Assembly: GCA_037576195.1 (NCBI GenBank)
Contig: CM075103.1
Span: forward strand, 29,534,723 to 29,598,722
Length of the DNA stretch: 64,000 bases
Reading direction: 5' to 3'
Source of the DNA: Phytoseiulus persimilis
Lineage: Eukaryota; Arthropoda; Arachnida; Mesostigmata; Phytoseiidae
The position numbers and the translations under genes are program-made. Within the stretch, counting starts at the first letter, position 1. Every line of letters begins with the position of its first letter. The notes under the pieces were generated by a model. The model was given only the letters and a program-made list of their open reading frames with translations, was not told the DNA's origin and searched no databases. Shown here piece by piece: positions 36,652-48,494 of this stretch.

Positions 36652-38201
36652 GTTTCGAACTATCGCTGCCTGGAGCTCAAACTCATCCTAGGAAGAGTAG
36701 ACTCTGGTTGGCCCTCGATATCAAACGCCTGAGTCTGGTATTATGAATCAGAAGAGAGTATTTTCCCACAGCCGAACGGTGGGGCAACTGGAGCTGAGGA
36801 CTCGACCGGACGTCGGGTGGAAGGGTTACAAACATTCCCCCGGAAAACCATGGCGCCCAGAAGCATGGCAATGTTTCTCTCGAATTTCGTTCGAGGAATG
36901 TGTTGTTCACTGCAGAGTAAGCGGAGGTGAGCTCTTTAGATAGAATCGGAGGAATCGGCGTTCCTCATCCAAGAATCTCGTCGGAAAGCAGTTCCCGGGA
37001 GAATCTCCCTCTATCCACGTAGCCGACCATTTCACTTGGAAATCAGACCGCCAAGGGAATGCCGCCGATACCGGCTGGCTGGCGAGACGAGGATGCGAGA
37101 GGAGCTATTGCTTTGCAGCCGCAAGTGAGAAAATGAGCTCGATCGGAGCTCTGCCATCCTTTACAAAGTGACGACTGATCGGAGAACTTAGTTTCTATCG
37201 CGCGTGATTGGGGTCAGTTGGACTCCGGACTGTTTCATACTTTCATACGACACTCCAGTAGCGTCTCGCGTACGAGTTATCAGCGAATGAATAATAAAAG
37301 GCTGTGAATTCGAGTCGTGAATCATGGGCCGTGTCATTTCTGCTTTCCTGAAAGGGTCGAGAATCGAGGTGATCACTGGCGACTGTTTGAGGGGCTTGAA
37401 CAGGGTGAAAACTCATCAGGCGGTCGACGAAGCGGTGGGCTAGGAGAGCAATCTCAGAAAACAGTTCTCACAAGAACTCAGTGCTTCACAAGGAGATGCG
37501 AGACCGAAAAACGCACTCAGCCAAATCATATGAATAGACGAGCTGAACCGATTGAGCAGTGCCTCCAAATGTGCCGCTTTTACCAGCTTGGGGAAATTCT
37601 GATGTGAACATCCCGTTCTGCCTCTTTGTTGTGGTGATAGAAGCTCAAACCTTCAACACTTACTAGGCATAAGGAAGCGGCGCAAGTCCAATCTGCATAT
37701 GACATCCGTGATTCATCCAGGGAACCACTTATCAGACCTGCGGGATTCGTGACGTCATTCCCGCCTTCGATCCGGGCCGGGTTGATGACACTCGTCGACA
37801 TCTCAGTAGCACCGAAATGCCATCCCAAAAACAAGCCAGGAATGCGAACCCGCCGCTTTCTAGAGATCGCGTAGATCTGCGATTGCACGAACCAGTCGAG
37901 TGAGAAGCAATGGCAGTCGGAACGCTCGATGTTTGCGTTCCATCCACGCTTGGCTCGGGCGTACAAAGAACATTTTTTTTTATAGATATCGTGTTGTTCA
38001 ATATCACCGGAATCAGAATCAAAGCAGAGGCGTTCAATGATTCAGTTATTCGAGTTCATCTTTCATGAGGACTAACTGAGCCATGCACCCTCCGACGACA
38101 GTTCCCTCCTGAAACGCTTCTGTGTCCCGAGAAAACGTCACAAAATGGATCGGACTCTATGGTACCATGCTACCTCGGTCTTGCTTTCAGAGTCCCCTCC
38201 A
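36652..38201. other. No recognised gene; 3' flank of exportin-6
   Basis: AATAAA at 37293-37298 (+) could end the exportin-6 transcript, 640 bases past its stop. Open frames at 36743-36943 (+), 37317-37607 (+) and 37580-38037 (-) show no known motif. Confidence 0.4.
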
Positions 38202-38206
38202 TCTGT

Positions 38207-38304
38207 TGTTATGTCCCGAGCCAAGCCGAGGCTATATAAAGAGGCTTCGTTGAATAAACTATGCCTAGTCATTCGCTATCTTCGTTATCAGTGCAGACAC
38301 AACA
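38207..38304 (+). repeat. 5' long terminal repeat, 98 bp
   Basis: Identical to 39390-39487. Contains a TATA-like CTATATAAAG and an AATAAA within GAATAAACTA, so promoter and poly(A) signal are packed into a very short LTR. Confidence 0.92.
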
Positions 38305-38402
38305 ATTGGCGCAGTCGAGATCGGACCGGAATTTTTCGGATTTCACAGTTCTGTGATAGGTAACGTCGAGTTCATCCAAAGGAACGAGAGCTGATAGCGG
38401 TT

Positions 38403-39422
38403 ATGGCCCCACCTCCAGATGCAGATAAAGGCGACCACCCGAACGACCTCGGGGCGGTACTAAGGAGCATGGCTGAGGCGATCGCAAAGCTGGCAGCAGC
38501 TCAAACAGGGAGTGTGGCAACAACGTCCGCATCATCCATGATGCAACACACGGTGGCTCTGCTGGGCACCTTCGTGTATAAGCCGGAGCAAGATCTGATC
38601 TTCAAACACTGGTTTGCTCGGAATCGAGAAATTTTGGAGCAAGCGACTCCCGATGACAAGGTCAGGGTACAATTACTCTTGAAAGCTCTGGGACCAGCGG
38701 AATATGCTCGCCTTCTCAGTCGATTGTCCCCAGTGCTTCCAGAAACAAAGCCGTACGCAGAGATGACGGGAATTCTCGAAAAGACTTTCGGCCCAACGAA
38801 ATCGATATTCCGTAGAAGGCATGAGATTCTCAGCCAACAAGCTCCACTATCCGCGTTGTCCAACCCGGAGGAAATCGTGGACTGGGCTAATCTGAAGGGC
38901 GATCAGTTCGAATGGAGCTCCTTGACCGGAGAGATGTTCAAGATCTTTCTGGCTATCAATTACGCCGCTGGGCCGGCCTTCAAGAGCATGAGGAATGTGA
39001 TGCTCAAAGCTGTTGACGACAAACCGGCTTTGACGATCACTCAGTTGCGCGAGGTTCTCACCGGCTACGCCACGAGGACCCGAGACTCCGCGATCGAAAC
39101 GGGCGATGAGGCATCGCAAGTAATCGCTCAAGTGCAGCAACGAAGTTCAGGGAGTCGTCGCCAACCGCGTCATCGGGGGACGCCGCGAGCCCGGATATCG
39201 ACGTGTCGCAGTCCGCGACGCCGCAAACCAACGACCAAGAGCCGTCTGAAGCGACGGGCTCCCAGCGCGAAACGGTTAAACCCGCGACGCTACGCGTGCA
39301 GCCGGCGCGAGCGGCAAAGGCTCCGCAGGACTACCGCTGGCTTTCTGGGGTTCGTCGTCTATGGGGTCAAGACGACTGAAAGGGAGGGATGTTATGTCCC
39401 GAGCCAAGCCGAGGCTATATAA
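38403..39422 (+). CDS. Gag-like polyprotein fragment of the LTR element
   Basis: The ATG at 38403 opens a 339-codon frame. The first 240 or so residues are capsid-like: FKHWFARNREILEQATPDDK, VQLLLKALGPAEYARLLSRL, YAEMTGILEKTFGPTKSIFR. This is the pattern of arthropod gypsy Gag proteins. From about 39130 the same frame becomes an arginine-rich run with no domain. The +2 frame is open there instead and reads ETVKPATLRVQPARAAKAPQ up to a stop just before the purine tract, which looks like the C-terminal end of a pol polyprotein. No CCHC zinc knuckle remains. I infer an internal deletion that fused gag to the end of pol. Confidence 0.75.
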   Translation: MAPPPDADKGDHPNDLGAVLRSMAEAIAKLAAAQTGSVATTSASSMMQHTVALLGTFVYKPEQDLIFKHWFARNREILEQATPDDKVRVQLLLKALGPAEYARLLSRLSPVLPETKPYAEMTGILEKTFGPTKSIFRRRHEILSQQAPLSALSNPEEIVDWANLKGDQFEWSSLTGEMFKIFLAINYAAGPAFKSMRNVMLKAVDDKPALTITQLREVLTGYATRTRDSAIETGDEASQVIAQVQQRSSGSRRQPRHRGTPRARISTCRSPRRRKPTTKSRLKRRAPSAKRLNPRRYACSRRERQRLRRTTAGFLGFVVYGVKTTEREGCYVPSQAEAI

Positions 39423-39487
39423 AGAGGCTTCGTTGAATAAACTATGCCTAGTCATTCGCTATCTTCGTTATCAGTGCAGACACAACA
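39390..39487 (+). repeat. 3' long terminal repeat, 98 bp
   Basis: Identical to the 5' LTR and followed directly by the target duplication TCTGT. Confidence 0.92.
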
Positions 39488-39492
39488 TCTGT

Positions 39493-42400
39493 CTCCTCGT
39501 CGATTGGAATTACAGTCAGCTCCATGATCCCCTCATCAGTTTAACGAGCAGACCCAGAGCGCCGAATACACAGGATCCCGACAACGTCTCTTCCCTCGAA
39601 TAGAGGCTTGGTGGAAGTCAACGAGACTTCTATGCTTAGCAATGATTCCGAAAGAGGACTTCAGATTTATGAGAGGCATTTGAGGCTCCAGAGGGAACAG
39701 CTTGAAATCGCGATGTCGGTGAATTCTTGTGTACGGTTGGGGTTCACAAGCGCTGCGGAAACCTAACGGCGATAGGACCTCGCTTGCTCCAAATATGAGT
39801 TCGGGAGTCGCCCGTGGAAGAAAATTAAAATTAGCACCGGATGGCGCCTCTTCTGTAGTTGCCCTTGAAACCTCAGCTTTCTCTTCTGCTCTCCGAGTCC
39901 TCGATCGGATTCATCGCTGAGCATAGAAGTCTCGTTGACTTTCACCAAGGCTCTATTCGAGGGGAGGGAAGGTGTCGAGAATGCAGGTATTCGGGATTCT
40001 GGGAATTTTTGTCGGGACTCTGGGTATTCGGGATTCTGGGTGTTTGGTATTCCGAACCTGAACCTCAGTCGATTTGAAGAAGCGGTTTTCGGCGAAGAGT
40101 TCTCTGATGCTCTCGCGTGTCATCTCAAGACCTCCTTCATGGAGCGACTCGAACTCCGTTGATCGCACTAGTAACATCTTCAACTTTCGAGGCCAGTTCT
40201 GCTCGATTCATCCGCACCGTAAAATTGTCCCAGCCATGTGACGCACGGGCCTCGGACGTTGTGTTCGCTGTGAGAAGACCGATTTTTGCGACTCCGTGGT
40301 TCGAAACTGAGGTTGACTGACAGCGTTGTCCATCTGAAGGAGAACATCAAGCTTCAAACCAGTGGTTCCCAGCCTGTTCCAGCCCTTGGCCCCCCAACGC
40401 TAGAGAAGGAAAAGCGTTGCCCCCTGGAGCCAGACACAAATTTTGAGTGGGGAGACGAAAGATATGACGCTGAACTCCATAAGGACGGAGTTGGGCGCCC
40501 TGGAACCGGCTTGGGCAAGAGCATCGGAATCGTCACCAGTGATCACAGTCAGCCGATGTGCACGAACCTTGTCGCCCCCGACATTCTTGCGCTCCCTTTA
40601 GAGCAAAGTTCGTGTGGCACTTTGCTGAGAAAATTTGCTGTTTCATCCTCATCCAACTCTTGTTCAGCTCAATATCGGCCTCGCCCGAAAATTCGAGGAA
40701 ACGCGTCCTTTGCACGAGCATCTGCAGCAAGCTTGTCAGCTGAGGACGATTCTCCGTTCGGGTTCACGCTTGTCAGGGGTTGTCTGCTTCAGAACTTCTA
40801 GTTCAGTCGACCATAATCAGCCAATGCCGAGGAGTTCGCATGAATTTAACGGTATTCCACACATATGCAGACATTAGAGGAAGGCCCGCGTCTCCCCCAG
40901 ATCGAACCTCTCTGTGACATGGACTGTGAGTAGTTTTTGTGCAAAGCGAGTGAACCAGCGTTGAGAGGGCGCTTAACGGATGTGCAGCCCAAGCAAGTGT
41001 TCACGTCAGGTGTCGTGCGAACAATGAGCATTACGGTGTCAGAGTGACATCGGAGAGGTGGACTCTCCGGTGGGAATGTTCCGGGACCAGGAATGAGATA
41101 CCGAGTCGTCAACTTGAAGGACCGCGTACACAATGTCATGCTCAGCTCTGCGCGGCACCTAGGGATTGGACGAACAGCAAGAATTCAGAACAGGCTCCGT
41201 TCTCGAAGGCCTTCTCGCCTGCTGGAGGACCTCAGAAATCTAATACAGCATCCCGGTTCCGACGGCACGCTCCGAGAATCGACCCCCGACCCCAAAAAAA
41301 GAATGGTCGGATCGACTCCGTAATAAGCTCCGTGTTTCCCGAGGAGTTCGGTGAGAGCGAACCCCGAATCAGCTTTAAGAGTTGATAAGACCGTTCTTGC
41401 TGGCTATCTAGACGGCCAGACGAAACGGGATGCAAGTTCTAAGGGAGTTCTTCACCTGAAGTCCACTATACGGAGGGTTCTCAGGTCTGATAGACGAGAT
41501 ATTGTTTATACGTCTCTTGTACGAAATGAATTCCACCTGATAACTCTCTCATATTATCAGCTCGTTATACGCCGGCCGTTTTCTCTAAAAGAAGTGTCCC
41601 CTATCTCCCAGACTCAAGGGTCGTTTTATTGTACTTCACAAATGTTCCAACACTCAGGGTATAAAGAGTCTGTCGCGCGACAGAGAACTCTTATTCATAT
41701 TCTCTATAAGTGTTCGGAATTCTCGTTTTTCTCCGAGGGGAGGGTAAATAGGTTCCTCTCGCGTGGGGAGCCACATCCTCAGAAAATCGGGGAGACGCCG
41801 TCTCCATCACAAGATCGCTCAAAAGCCATGCGACGATGATGAGGGATACAACAACAATTTGGGACTGGTTGCCACGTTGAGCAATTTAGTTCAGGGTGGA
41901 AGATCGGCTCACGGCCGGAAGTCAGGCTCACAACTGGATTTCTTATTAAGATCAGTCGGCACCCATTGTGTTTTCCAGAAGTTGCATAATTGAAACAAAA
42001 TTCTGAGCCTTCTCAACCAAAACTTTCCCACACCGAAGTTTCCAAAGCAAATCAGATGACACAGAGTACAAGATAATACGCTAAGGTGACTCCAGTAGCT
42101 TTTTGGACTCGCTCAGGCCCGCGCCGCCGGGCAATTCAAATACTGAGAAGTTCCGGTTCGTTTTCGCCTGCGGCTTGCCGGTCACACAACGGCTGAAAAG
42201 GACTGGGAGAGAAGGAGGCGGTCAGATAAACGTTGGGGCTCATTCACACTGCGGGCTTGCGATCTGTTCCGGACCCGTGCGGTCCGGTTCCGGCCCCATG
42301 AGCCACGCATACGACACTTTCATGATTCTTCCAGAGCCGGGCTCAGAGTTGAGGAACTGATTCTCCGAGTTTAGACCTCGGCTCGCTGTTCCAGCGGTAT

Positions 42401-42510
42401 GGCGGGCTCATGCGCACAAACCGGGGGATCCCCTGCCGGACCGACAACTCCTGAATCTGAAAGTCCCCTCCGATAGGGTAAGAGATAAAGGTAAAAAACG
42501 GAGGGTTCAC
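39493..42510. other. No recognised gene
   Basis: Three kilobases with scattered short frames. The longest, 41351-41839 (+, 162 codons) and 40286-40801 (+, 171 codons), have no motif I can name. The right end is the 3' side of STAT. Confidence 0.4.
39987..40040. repeat. Small direct repeat, 17-base unit twice
   Basis: GTATTCGGGATTCTGGG occurs at 39987-40003 and at 40024-40040, with a degenerate related stretch between. Confidence 0.8.
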
Positions 42511-44931
42511 TCACTCGTACGCATTCAGGCAAGATGGTTTGTGGGACCCTGTTCCTTCTGCGGTCGACTCCTCGGCTTCTGAGATCGGCTCCAGTTCGGG
42601 GGGAGGCGGATCGCATGAGAAAATTCGTTCTTTCGGCGTCCCCGGGTAGACGAATTTGAACTCCTGAAAACAATCGGAATCACGCCTCAGAGTGTGTTGA
42701 GCGTTTTGATCGACCCACATGAGGGAGCGAAATCGGCCAACCTCCACATCGCAGATCCAGGCAGCAAGTCCTCGATCCGGAAAATCTTCTGCTGAGAACG
42801 CTCGGGTCATCTGGACTTGTCTCTCGGCGTCAATCCATACCACCGATAATCCCCCCAAAGTGTACTCGCAGAATTTCAGGATGAACGTGCCACTCGGCTC
42901 CCAGCTCAGGATTTCTTCTGCTTCCTTCTGGCTGATGAAGCCCCACACGGCTCTCTTCATCCAGAGTTCCTTCAGATGATCGCGACAGAGCGTCATGATC
43001 GCATGAACCCACTCCCAGAAAGAGAACTCCCTCGAGGGGAGGGGTTCCCCACAGAACTGAGCCCACGAGAGCGGCCGGTCGGCGAAGTCGCAGCCCAAGT
43101 CGGGGTCTTGGAGAAGCTCGCGCGCAAGGAAACGGAGATCGTCTCCCGAGATTCCCGTAGACGTCACCTCGCAGAACCCGGTGGAAAGGACTCTGGCCAG
43201 CTGTCGCCAGAGAACTTCATGAGGCATCGTGAAAAGCTTCCTCTCAGGGTCGGAGAAGGCGTTGTGCCACAGGACTGTCCCCAGAGCCTTGGACACTTGC
43301 TCCCGACGGTTGATGACGAGCACTGGTAGGGAGAGCGCTCGCAAAACATGAGTGATGCCGCCGAGTTTGAGGGTCAGCTTGTACAGGAAATAGAATTGTC
43401 CCTCGGTGTCGACCTGGGCGCCCCTGGCCTCGCGTTTCAACTTCTTCAAGGACAAACCGGGGAAAGAGGCAACTAACGTCCTCCGTTCTGGATCGTACTT
43501 CATGCACGAGCGGCTGTTGGTGAGCACTCCGGACTCTCCCGCGCTTATGGCTTCCACGTTGTTGACGAAGTGCACCGTCACCTCTAGCGGACTCCCACTC
43601 AAGTTAAGTTTGTCTCCGACGAGGAATTGCACCTGCGTCGAGACGGGGCTCGAGACACCGATGACTTGCGGCGGCTGTCGAGAAACGACGAACAGCTTGC
43701 GCATAGCCTCCGATGCCAGAGTGTTTATTCGATCCTGCAGTGTCGAGAACACGGACTTCATGGCCGCGTTCGCTGCGTGGGGGAGTTCTGTGGTGAGAAC
43801 CCAGAGTTTGGCGGCGATTTCGCGGTGGACCCAGATGTTCTCCACCAGGCTCGCGCTCCATGTCTGGACGATGTCCAGGTTCTCTTGGCTGAACGGTTCG
43901 CAGAAGCCCAAGATCCGCTGTCTTCGCTTCCATTCGGTCAAGCGTTCATCAATGATCCGCTTCTTGAGACCTTCAAGGACCGCGACGCTCTCTGGAAAGT
44001 CAAACCCTCGTCATTCAACGAGGCACACGCTGTCGAAACTTCCGAAACATTCGGAAGATACGGACCGCGGTTGCCTCCGAGGGATTTCGCGGGGGCGCTT
44101 TAGCGATACTTACTTTCAAGTCGGGACAGGAAATTGGATTTTTCTTCGTGTGCGCTTTGGGCTCTGAACCCGATATCGTTGTGTTTCTTCTCGAGTTCTG
44201 ATTGAATGCTCAGGTCGATCTCTGCGGACGGGTTCGATGCTTGCATCCTCGCGTACTGCTGCTGCCACGCAAGCTGTCCCTCCTGGAACGATCGCCATTC
44301 GGAGGCGAGCTTGGACAGAACGAGCTTCAATTCGATGATCTGTTGAGCCAGCGAGTAGGCTTCGTTGAGCGAATGTCTCAGTATCCCTGCGACGCCCAGG
44401 GCCTGGTCGACAGCTGGCTCTAGTCGCGTTTGATCGAGGATTTCTGCGTAGGAGTTGCGTATCAACCGTTCCTTGAGTATGCATTCTCGTAGCTCGTAAA
44501 TAAGCTTTATCGGAACAGAGCCGTACGTGTCTGTGTACGATAGATAGGCTTCCTGTAGACTGGCGGAAACATTTGGATCCCACGCGAATACGGAAACATC
44601 CTGTAACGGAAAATCTGGACTCAAACTCAGCTGGGCACGTGCGTGCCGAGGGAACTGCACGCAGACGATAGCTTTTCCCACGCCGGAGATCTGAATCGTT
44701 CACCTGGAGAGCCTTGAGAAAACTGCTGGCAATCCCCGGAACTGCTTCTAAGGTGGAGCTCCGGGCGTCGAGGACCTCCCAGTCGCGTTGGTCTATCCAG
44801 TCAGTGAGTGCCTCCCGGACGTCGAGTCTGATGTTGCCTTGGTAGAGCTCTATAACCTGTTGTCGATACGGTTCGGGGAGAACCATCAGGCATTGCCAGC
44901 TCGACAGAGACTGATCCTGCGTTAGTGCCAT
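42511..44931 (-). CDS. STAT: STAT-family transcription factor, divergent
   Basis: STATs are latent cytoplasmic factors that dimerise by SH2-phosphotyrosine contact and then bind DNA. Exons on the minus strand: 44931-44704, 44600-44114 and 43991-42511. Phases agree and give 731 residues. Domains: N-domain about 1-76 (VREALTDWIDQRDW); coiled coil about 85-320 (ELKLVLSKLASEWRSFQEGQ, TEWKRRQRI); DNA-binding about 342-500 (RQPPQVIGVSSPVSTQVQFL, LRALSLPVLVINRREQ, GTVLWHNAFSDPERK); linker (FSFWEWVHAIMTLCRDHL); SH2 about 585-690 (WGFISQKEAEEILSWEPSGT). It is nearest to STAT5/STAT92E. The SH2 arginine is lysine (GTFILKFCEYT, residue about 611, codon 42874-42876). No GYVK-type phosphotyrosine site follows. 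The frame ends CLNAYE, with a GTGAGT overlapping the stop, so an extra 3' exon cannot be excluded. The large third exon is unusual here, where exons are mostly under 300 bases. Confidence 0.9.
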
Positions 44932-47900
44932 ACATGGGTCCTATGGGAATCGATGGAAAAAAACAAACTAGTACACAACCCCAAAAAGTAGGATATTTTT
45001 GAGAATCGGGGAACTCGCCCCGGAGGAGCGAAATACGAGAGGCGAGGGAAGAATTCGATTGCGAATATTCGAGCGAGATCTTCACATGTCTGAAACACGA
45101 AATCGCTACTCTCCCGAGTCTCCCTGGTGAGAATTCCGGGGAGGTCGTTTAATTCCCGGTCCGACTTCAAGTGTTTAGGCCAGTCAGCGGTCTGATGGTG
45201 TGATTGCTGATCACATAAGGTACAGAAAGCGTGCGTCGCTCCTAGACGAGATTCGTCAGCCGAGTGGGGCTCGACGCAAGAAACTCCGAAGCTCGACAGG
45301 CTCTCAAGCAAAGAGCCTCCCAACGGAGCGAAAACCATGAGAACATTGACTGAAAGCTCCTTCGGAGCGGGGCTCACGTTCGACGCCAGGATCGACATTT
45401 CATGAATCCGTTGCGGTGTGGCTCTTGGCAGTCAAGATTCTGGATCCCGTGGTTGTACGGGACCTGTTGCGCTTGAGACGTTCTCGAGGTGTCATTTCCG
45501 ATTTCAATGTTTACTTCAATTTCGCGCCGTACGAAGGCGCGCCAATATTCGAAGCGCAAAATTTCGGCACAATAACTTTAGTTTCAATCGCGATAATCAA
45601 CCTGATGAAATCGAGAAGGCGGCGTCACTCAGTAACGGCGAGCTGAGGGACTCGTCAGGCTTCGGCGTCTGATCCAACGTGTGGCGGACGGTTGTTCCCT
45701 GTACCGTCCAATCATTCAACGCCGTCCCTCGAACTCGATCTGACAACCTCCCGCGGTTTACCCTCTTCTTTGAGCGCCCGTTATCGTCAGAGCGGAATCA
45801 CCTCACCTCTTATTTTACGACGATCGCGCTTCCCGAAGTTGGATATAATCCGGAAGCCACTGACCAGTATCGGTGACTGGGCTCATTTCGTGTAACTCGA
45901 CCTTACCTCCAGAAAAACTGCGATTTGAATTCCGGAGCCATGCTACTTTGGGAGACAGTACCAACCTTCGCAACTCCCCTCTCCTGACGTCACACACCCG
46001 CCGACGAAGATCTCCGCAGCGATGCGAAACGATGAAATCCTTAATCCCTCACGCCGAGGGAAGATTGGGATTTTGCATCCGATTTAACCTTCTCGTTCCT
46101 CATTGCTTTCTGAAGGCGAGAGATGCCTTGTCAATTGAGCTGATTCAATCTCGGAGACTAGTGGAGTCTTCCCCACTTCGTCTCCCCGATCCCGAGGGGT
46201 ATCGAGTGGCTAATGTAAGTTTTCAGAAAGATGTGAGCGGAGGAGCGGGCGAGCGTACTGACGGACAGAGATTGCTCCCTAATTCTTCGGGGGCAGCACC
46301 TCTATTCGTCGGGAATAGCTCCGTCATTCTTGGCGTATAGCTCCTTTATTCTTAGAAGGTCATTCACACACGGTTATCGAACTTCGTCGGGAACGGGAAC
46401 ACGGGCACCATCGTGGAACAATGAGTTCAGAATCTCTGCGCGTCTTTCAATCTTGGAGAGATAACGCGCGTGGGATCGATGGTCGGTAGAACAGTGAATT
46501 CCGCTCAATCGGTGCAAATCGAGATCGGACCATACTGAACCGTTTGAGCGAACTATCCAATTAAGCGGAAAGTAGAGAAAGCATCATCCTGTTGGTGGAA
46601 GGAATGAATCTATTCCCGTTACCAGATCACAAGGGGTATTGCTCAGAGTCATAGTTCCTAGGACGTAATACCTAAGCCAACACAATGCCCGAATACGTTG
46701 GTGGAGTGCATTTCTCAAAATCCCACCAAAAAAGTGCTGAAGTAGCTCTATACTGCAGCCAGCCCCATGCATGGCTATAGACATTTCCGCCTCTCACTTG
46801 TCATTTTCGTTTTCCGGATAAGATCCCACGGGCGGGAGTCAACCGAAGAGTAGCGCTCAACATCATTGTCAATTGACAAGATCTGGTGAAAAGCAGTACG
46901 CAGCAGGACGTGGCCGATTCGAACCATAACAATTAGTGAGCTGGGAATGGTTCGCGCAGAGCCCAAACTCGGCACGTGAGCGCAACGGATGACGCGCGAC
47001 GTCGCAGTCATCATGCCGATTTCCTGGTCCTGAGAATTCACGAGCTGACCAAGCGAGCGAGCCTTGTGCTCTGCGTTCCTCGCTGCGGAAACATCTCACT
47101 CTCTCATTGAAACGGATTGCGGGCGTCATACAATGATTAGATTGAGCGGAGCGTTGTGCTGGCGAACCGGAGCGATTCCTATGGAGCAAGTCGGGGAATG
47201 CGACTCTCGATCCGAATAAGCGGATTATCCGATTATCCGGTTTTTCCATCGAGCGGAGTCCATCGCGTTTAGCAGCCGCGACATGTGAGTAGCAAGCTAC
47301 TGAGCGAGTCCGTTGGCACGTTCGCTAAAATGACGTTTGATTGCTGCACAACGCCTTCCCGGCGCATAATCGATTCAGCAACGCCGGATCTCCCTCTTCT
47401 AACGACCCGGCCGACTTACAAACTCGAGGATATTGCTGCAGTCACGCTGCATTTTGAGGTTGATGATGCCGTTCTCATTCCAGCGAGGTTGGGCACTGAC
47501 TGTGAAATCTGGTCGCTCTCACTGAAGTGGATCGTCACATCTCTTCCTGTCAGTTCAGGATAATCCGGGACTCTTTTAGATCCCAGGGCGGGCCATACCC
47601 ACCTAAATCTGCTCCATCCATTGTTTTCAATTTCTTGAACCAGCGTATTCGGCACGTACCGCATCTGTTGCGTGAAACCCCATAACCCAGCCAACGGAAA
47701 CTCACGCAGTGGGTTCCTGCTAACGTGCGGCGGCCGTTGATTGATAATCGTATGCGAATGATGGCATGATGGAGGAAGGGTCGAAGGATCATCAATGGAG
47801 TTCGTTGCGAAGATGATCGGGTCTTTGACCGCTTTCGCAACTGACGTTTCCATCGCTTTCGGATGAATCGCTTAACTGTCTCTCTCGAACTGCGTTTCGG

Positions 47901-48480
47901 TTCTGCCTGGTAAATCCTTCTTCGGATTCACCTTGAAGATATCCCGTTCGAGTCCTCTTGGAGACACATCCCGTCAAGATTCTCCCGACACATATTACGA
48001 AAATGATAGTTCTCTGTTCTCAACCTGATCTCAGAATTTTTCTGTAAATTCATTCGGCCTCAGGATCCGGCTAAAAATGAGGAGCACGCTTCGGCGTGAA
48101 CGAATCCTCCCGTGGTCGAAGTGTCCGATTCGCAGCCTTACTGCAGCCTACAGTTTCGTTCTGATAAAATTCACATCATTCCTGTGAGTGAGGCATCGGA
48201 TCCAAAACCCGTTGGGCGACAAAACTGTACATGGATCACGTGATACTTCATATTTTGACGCTTGTTCGTGAAATATGAACACAGTTGTATGCTTACGAGG
48301 ATAATACTTCACGAAGCATCAAATCCGAACTCCATTGTGTGTCCGAGTCTCGGTCGTCAACTTCTTGGTTCGTGGATCGAGCAGTGGAGCCTTCCGAGCG
48401 GTTCAGCTCCTTCTTAGTACTACTGTTAGCAGAAACATCCCATTTTCACTTTTTCTGAAGTAAGCCGCCCCAGGAACCAT
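44932..48480. other. No recognised gene upstream of STAT
   Basis: Contains the STAT 5' flank. A 158-codon frame at 44922-45398 (-) overlaps the STAT start in another phase and may be UTR. Frames at 45873-46340 (+) and 47416-47853 (-) are open for 145-155 codons without known motifs. I see no RNA gene. Confidence 0.4.
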
Positions 48481-48494
48481 ATTGACTTCAGAGC

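Larger units (their letters stand above)
38207..39487 (+). mobile_element. Non-autonomous LTR retrotransposon (Ty3/gypsy-type), 1281 bp, gag only
   Basis: Two identical 98-base LTRs (38207-38304 and 39390-39487) begin TGTTATG and end ACAACA. The perfect 5-base target duplication TCTGT flanks the element (38202-38206 and 39488-39492). Directly after the 5' LTR lies TGGCGCAGTCGAG (from 38307), a primer-binding site of the kind used by gypsy elements primed by tRNA-Ser. Directly before the 3' LTR is the purine tract GAAAGGGAGGGA. The only sizeable gene is gag-like. No protease, reverse transcriptase, RNase H or integrase is present. Identical LTRs imply a recent insertion, and mobility would need proteins from another element. 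Confidence 0.92.

Noticed and set aside
43604..44167. Long open frames on both strands over the STAT exons (for example 43406-44167 +)
   Set aside because: They lie opposite or out of phase with the well-supported STAT coding exons and have no family resemblance.
44922..45398. A 158-codon frame overlapping the STAT start
   Set aside because: Out of phase with STAT, unrecognisable, and in the position of its 5' UTR; not supported as a gene.
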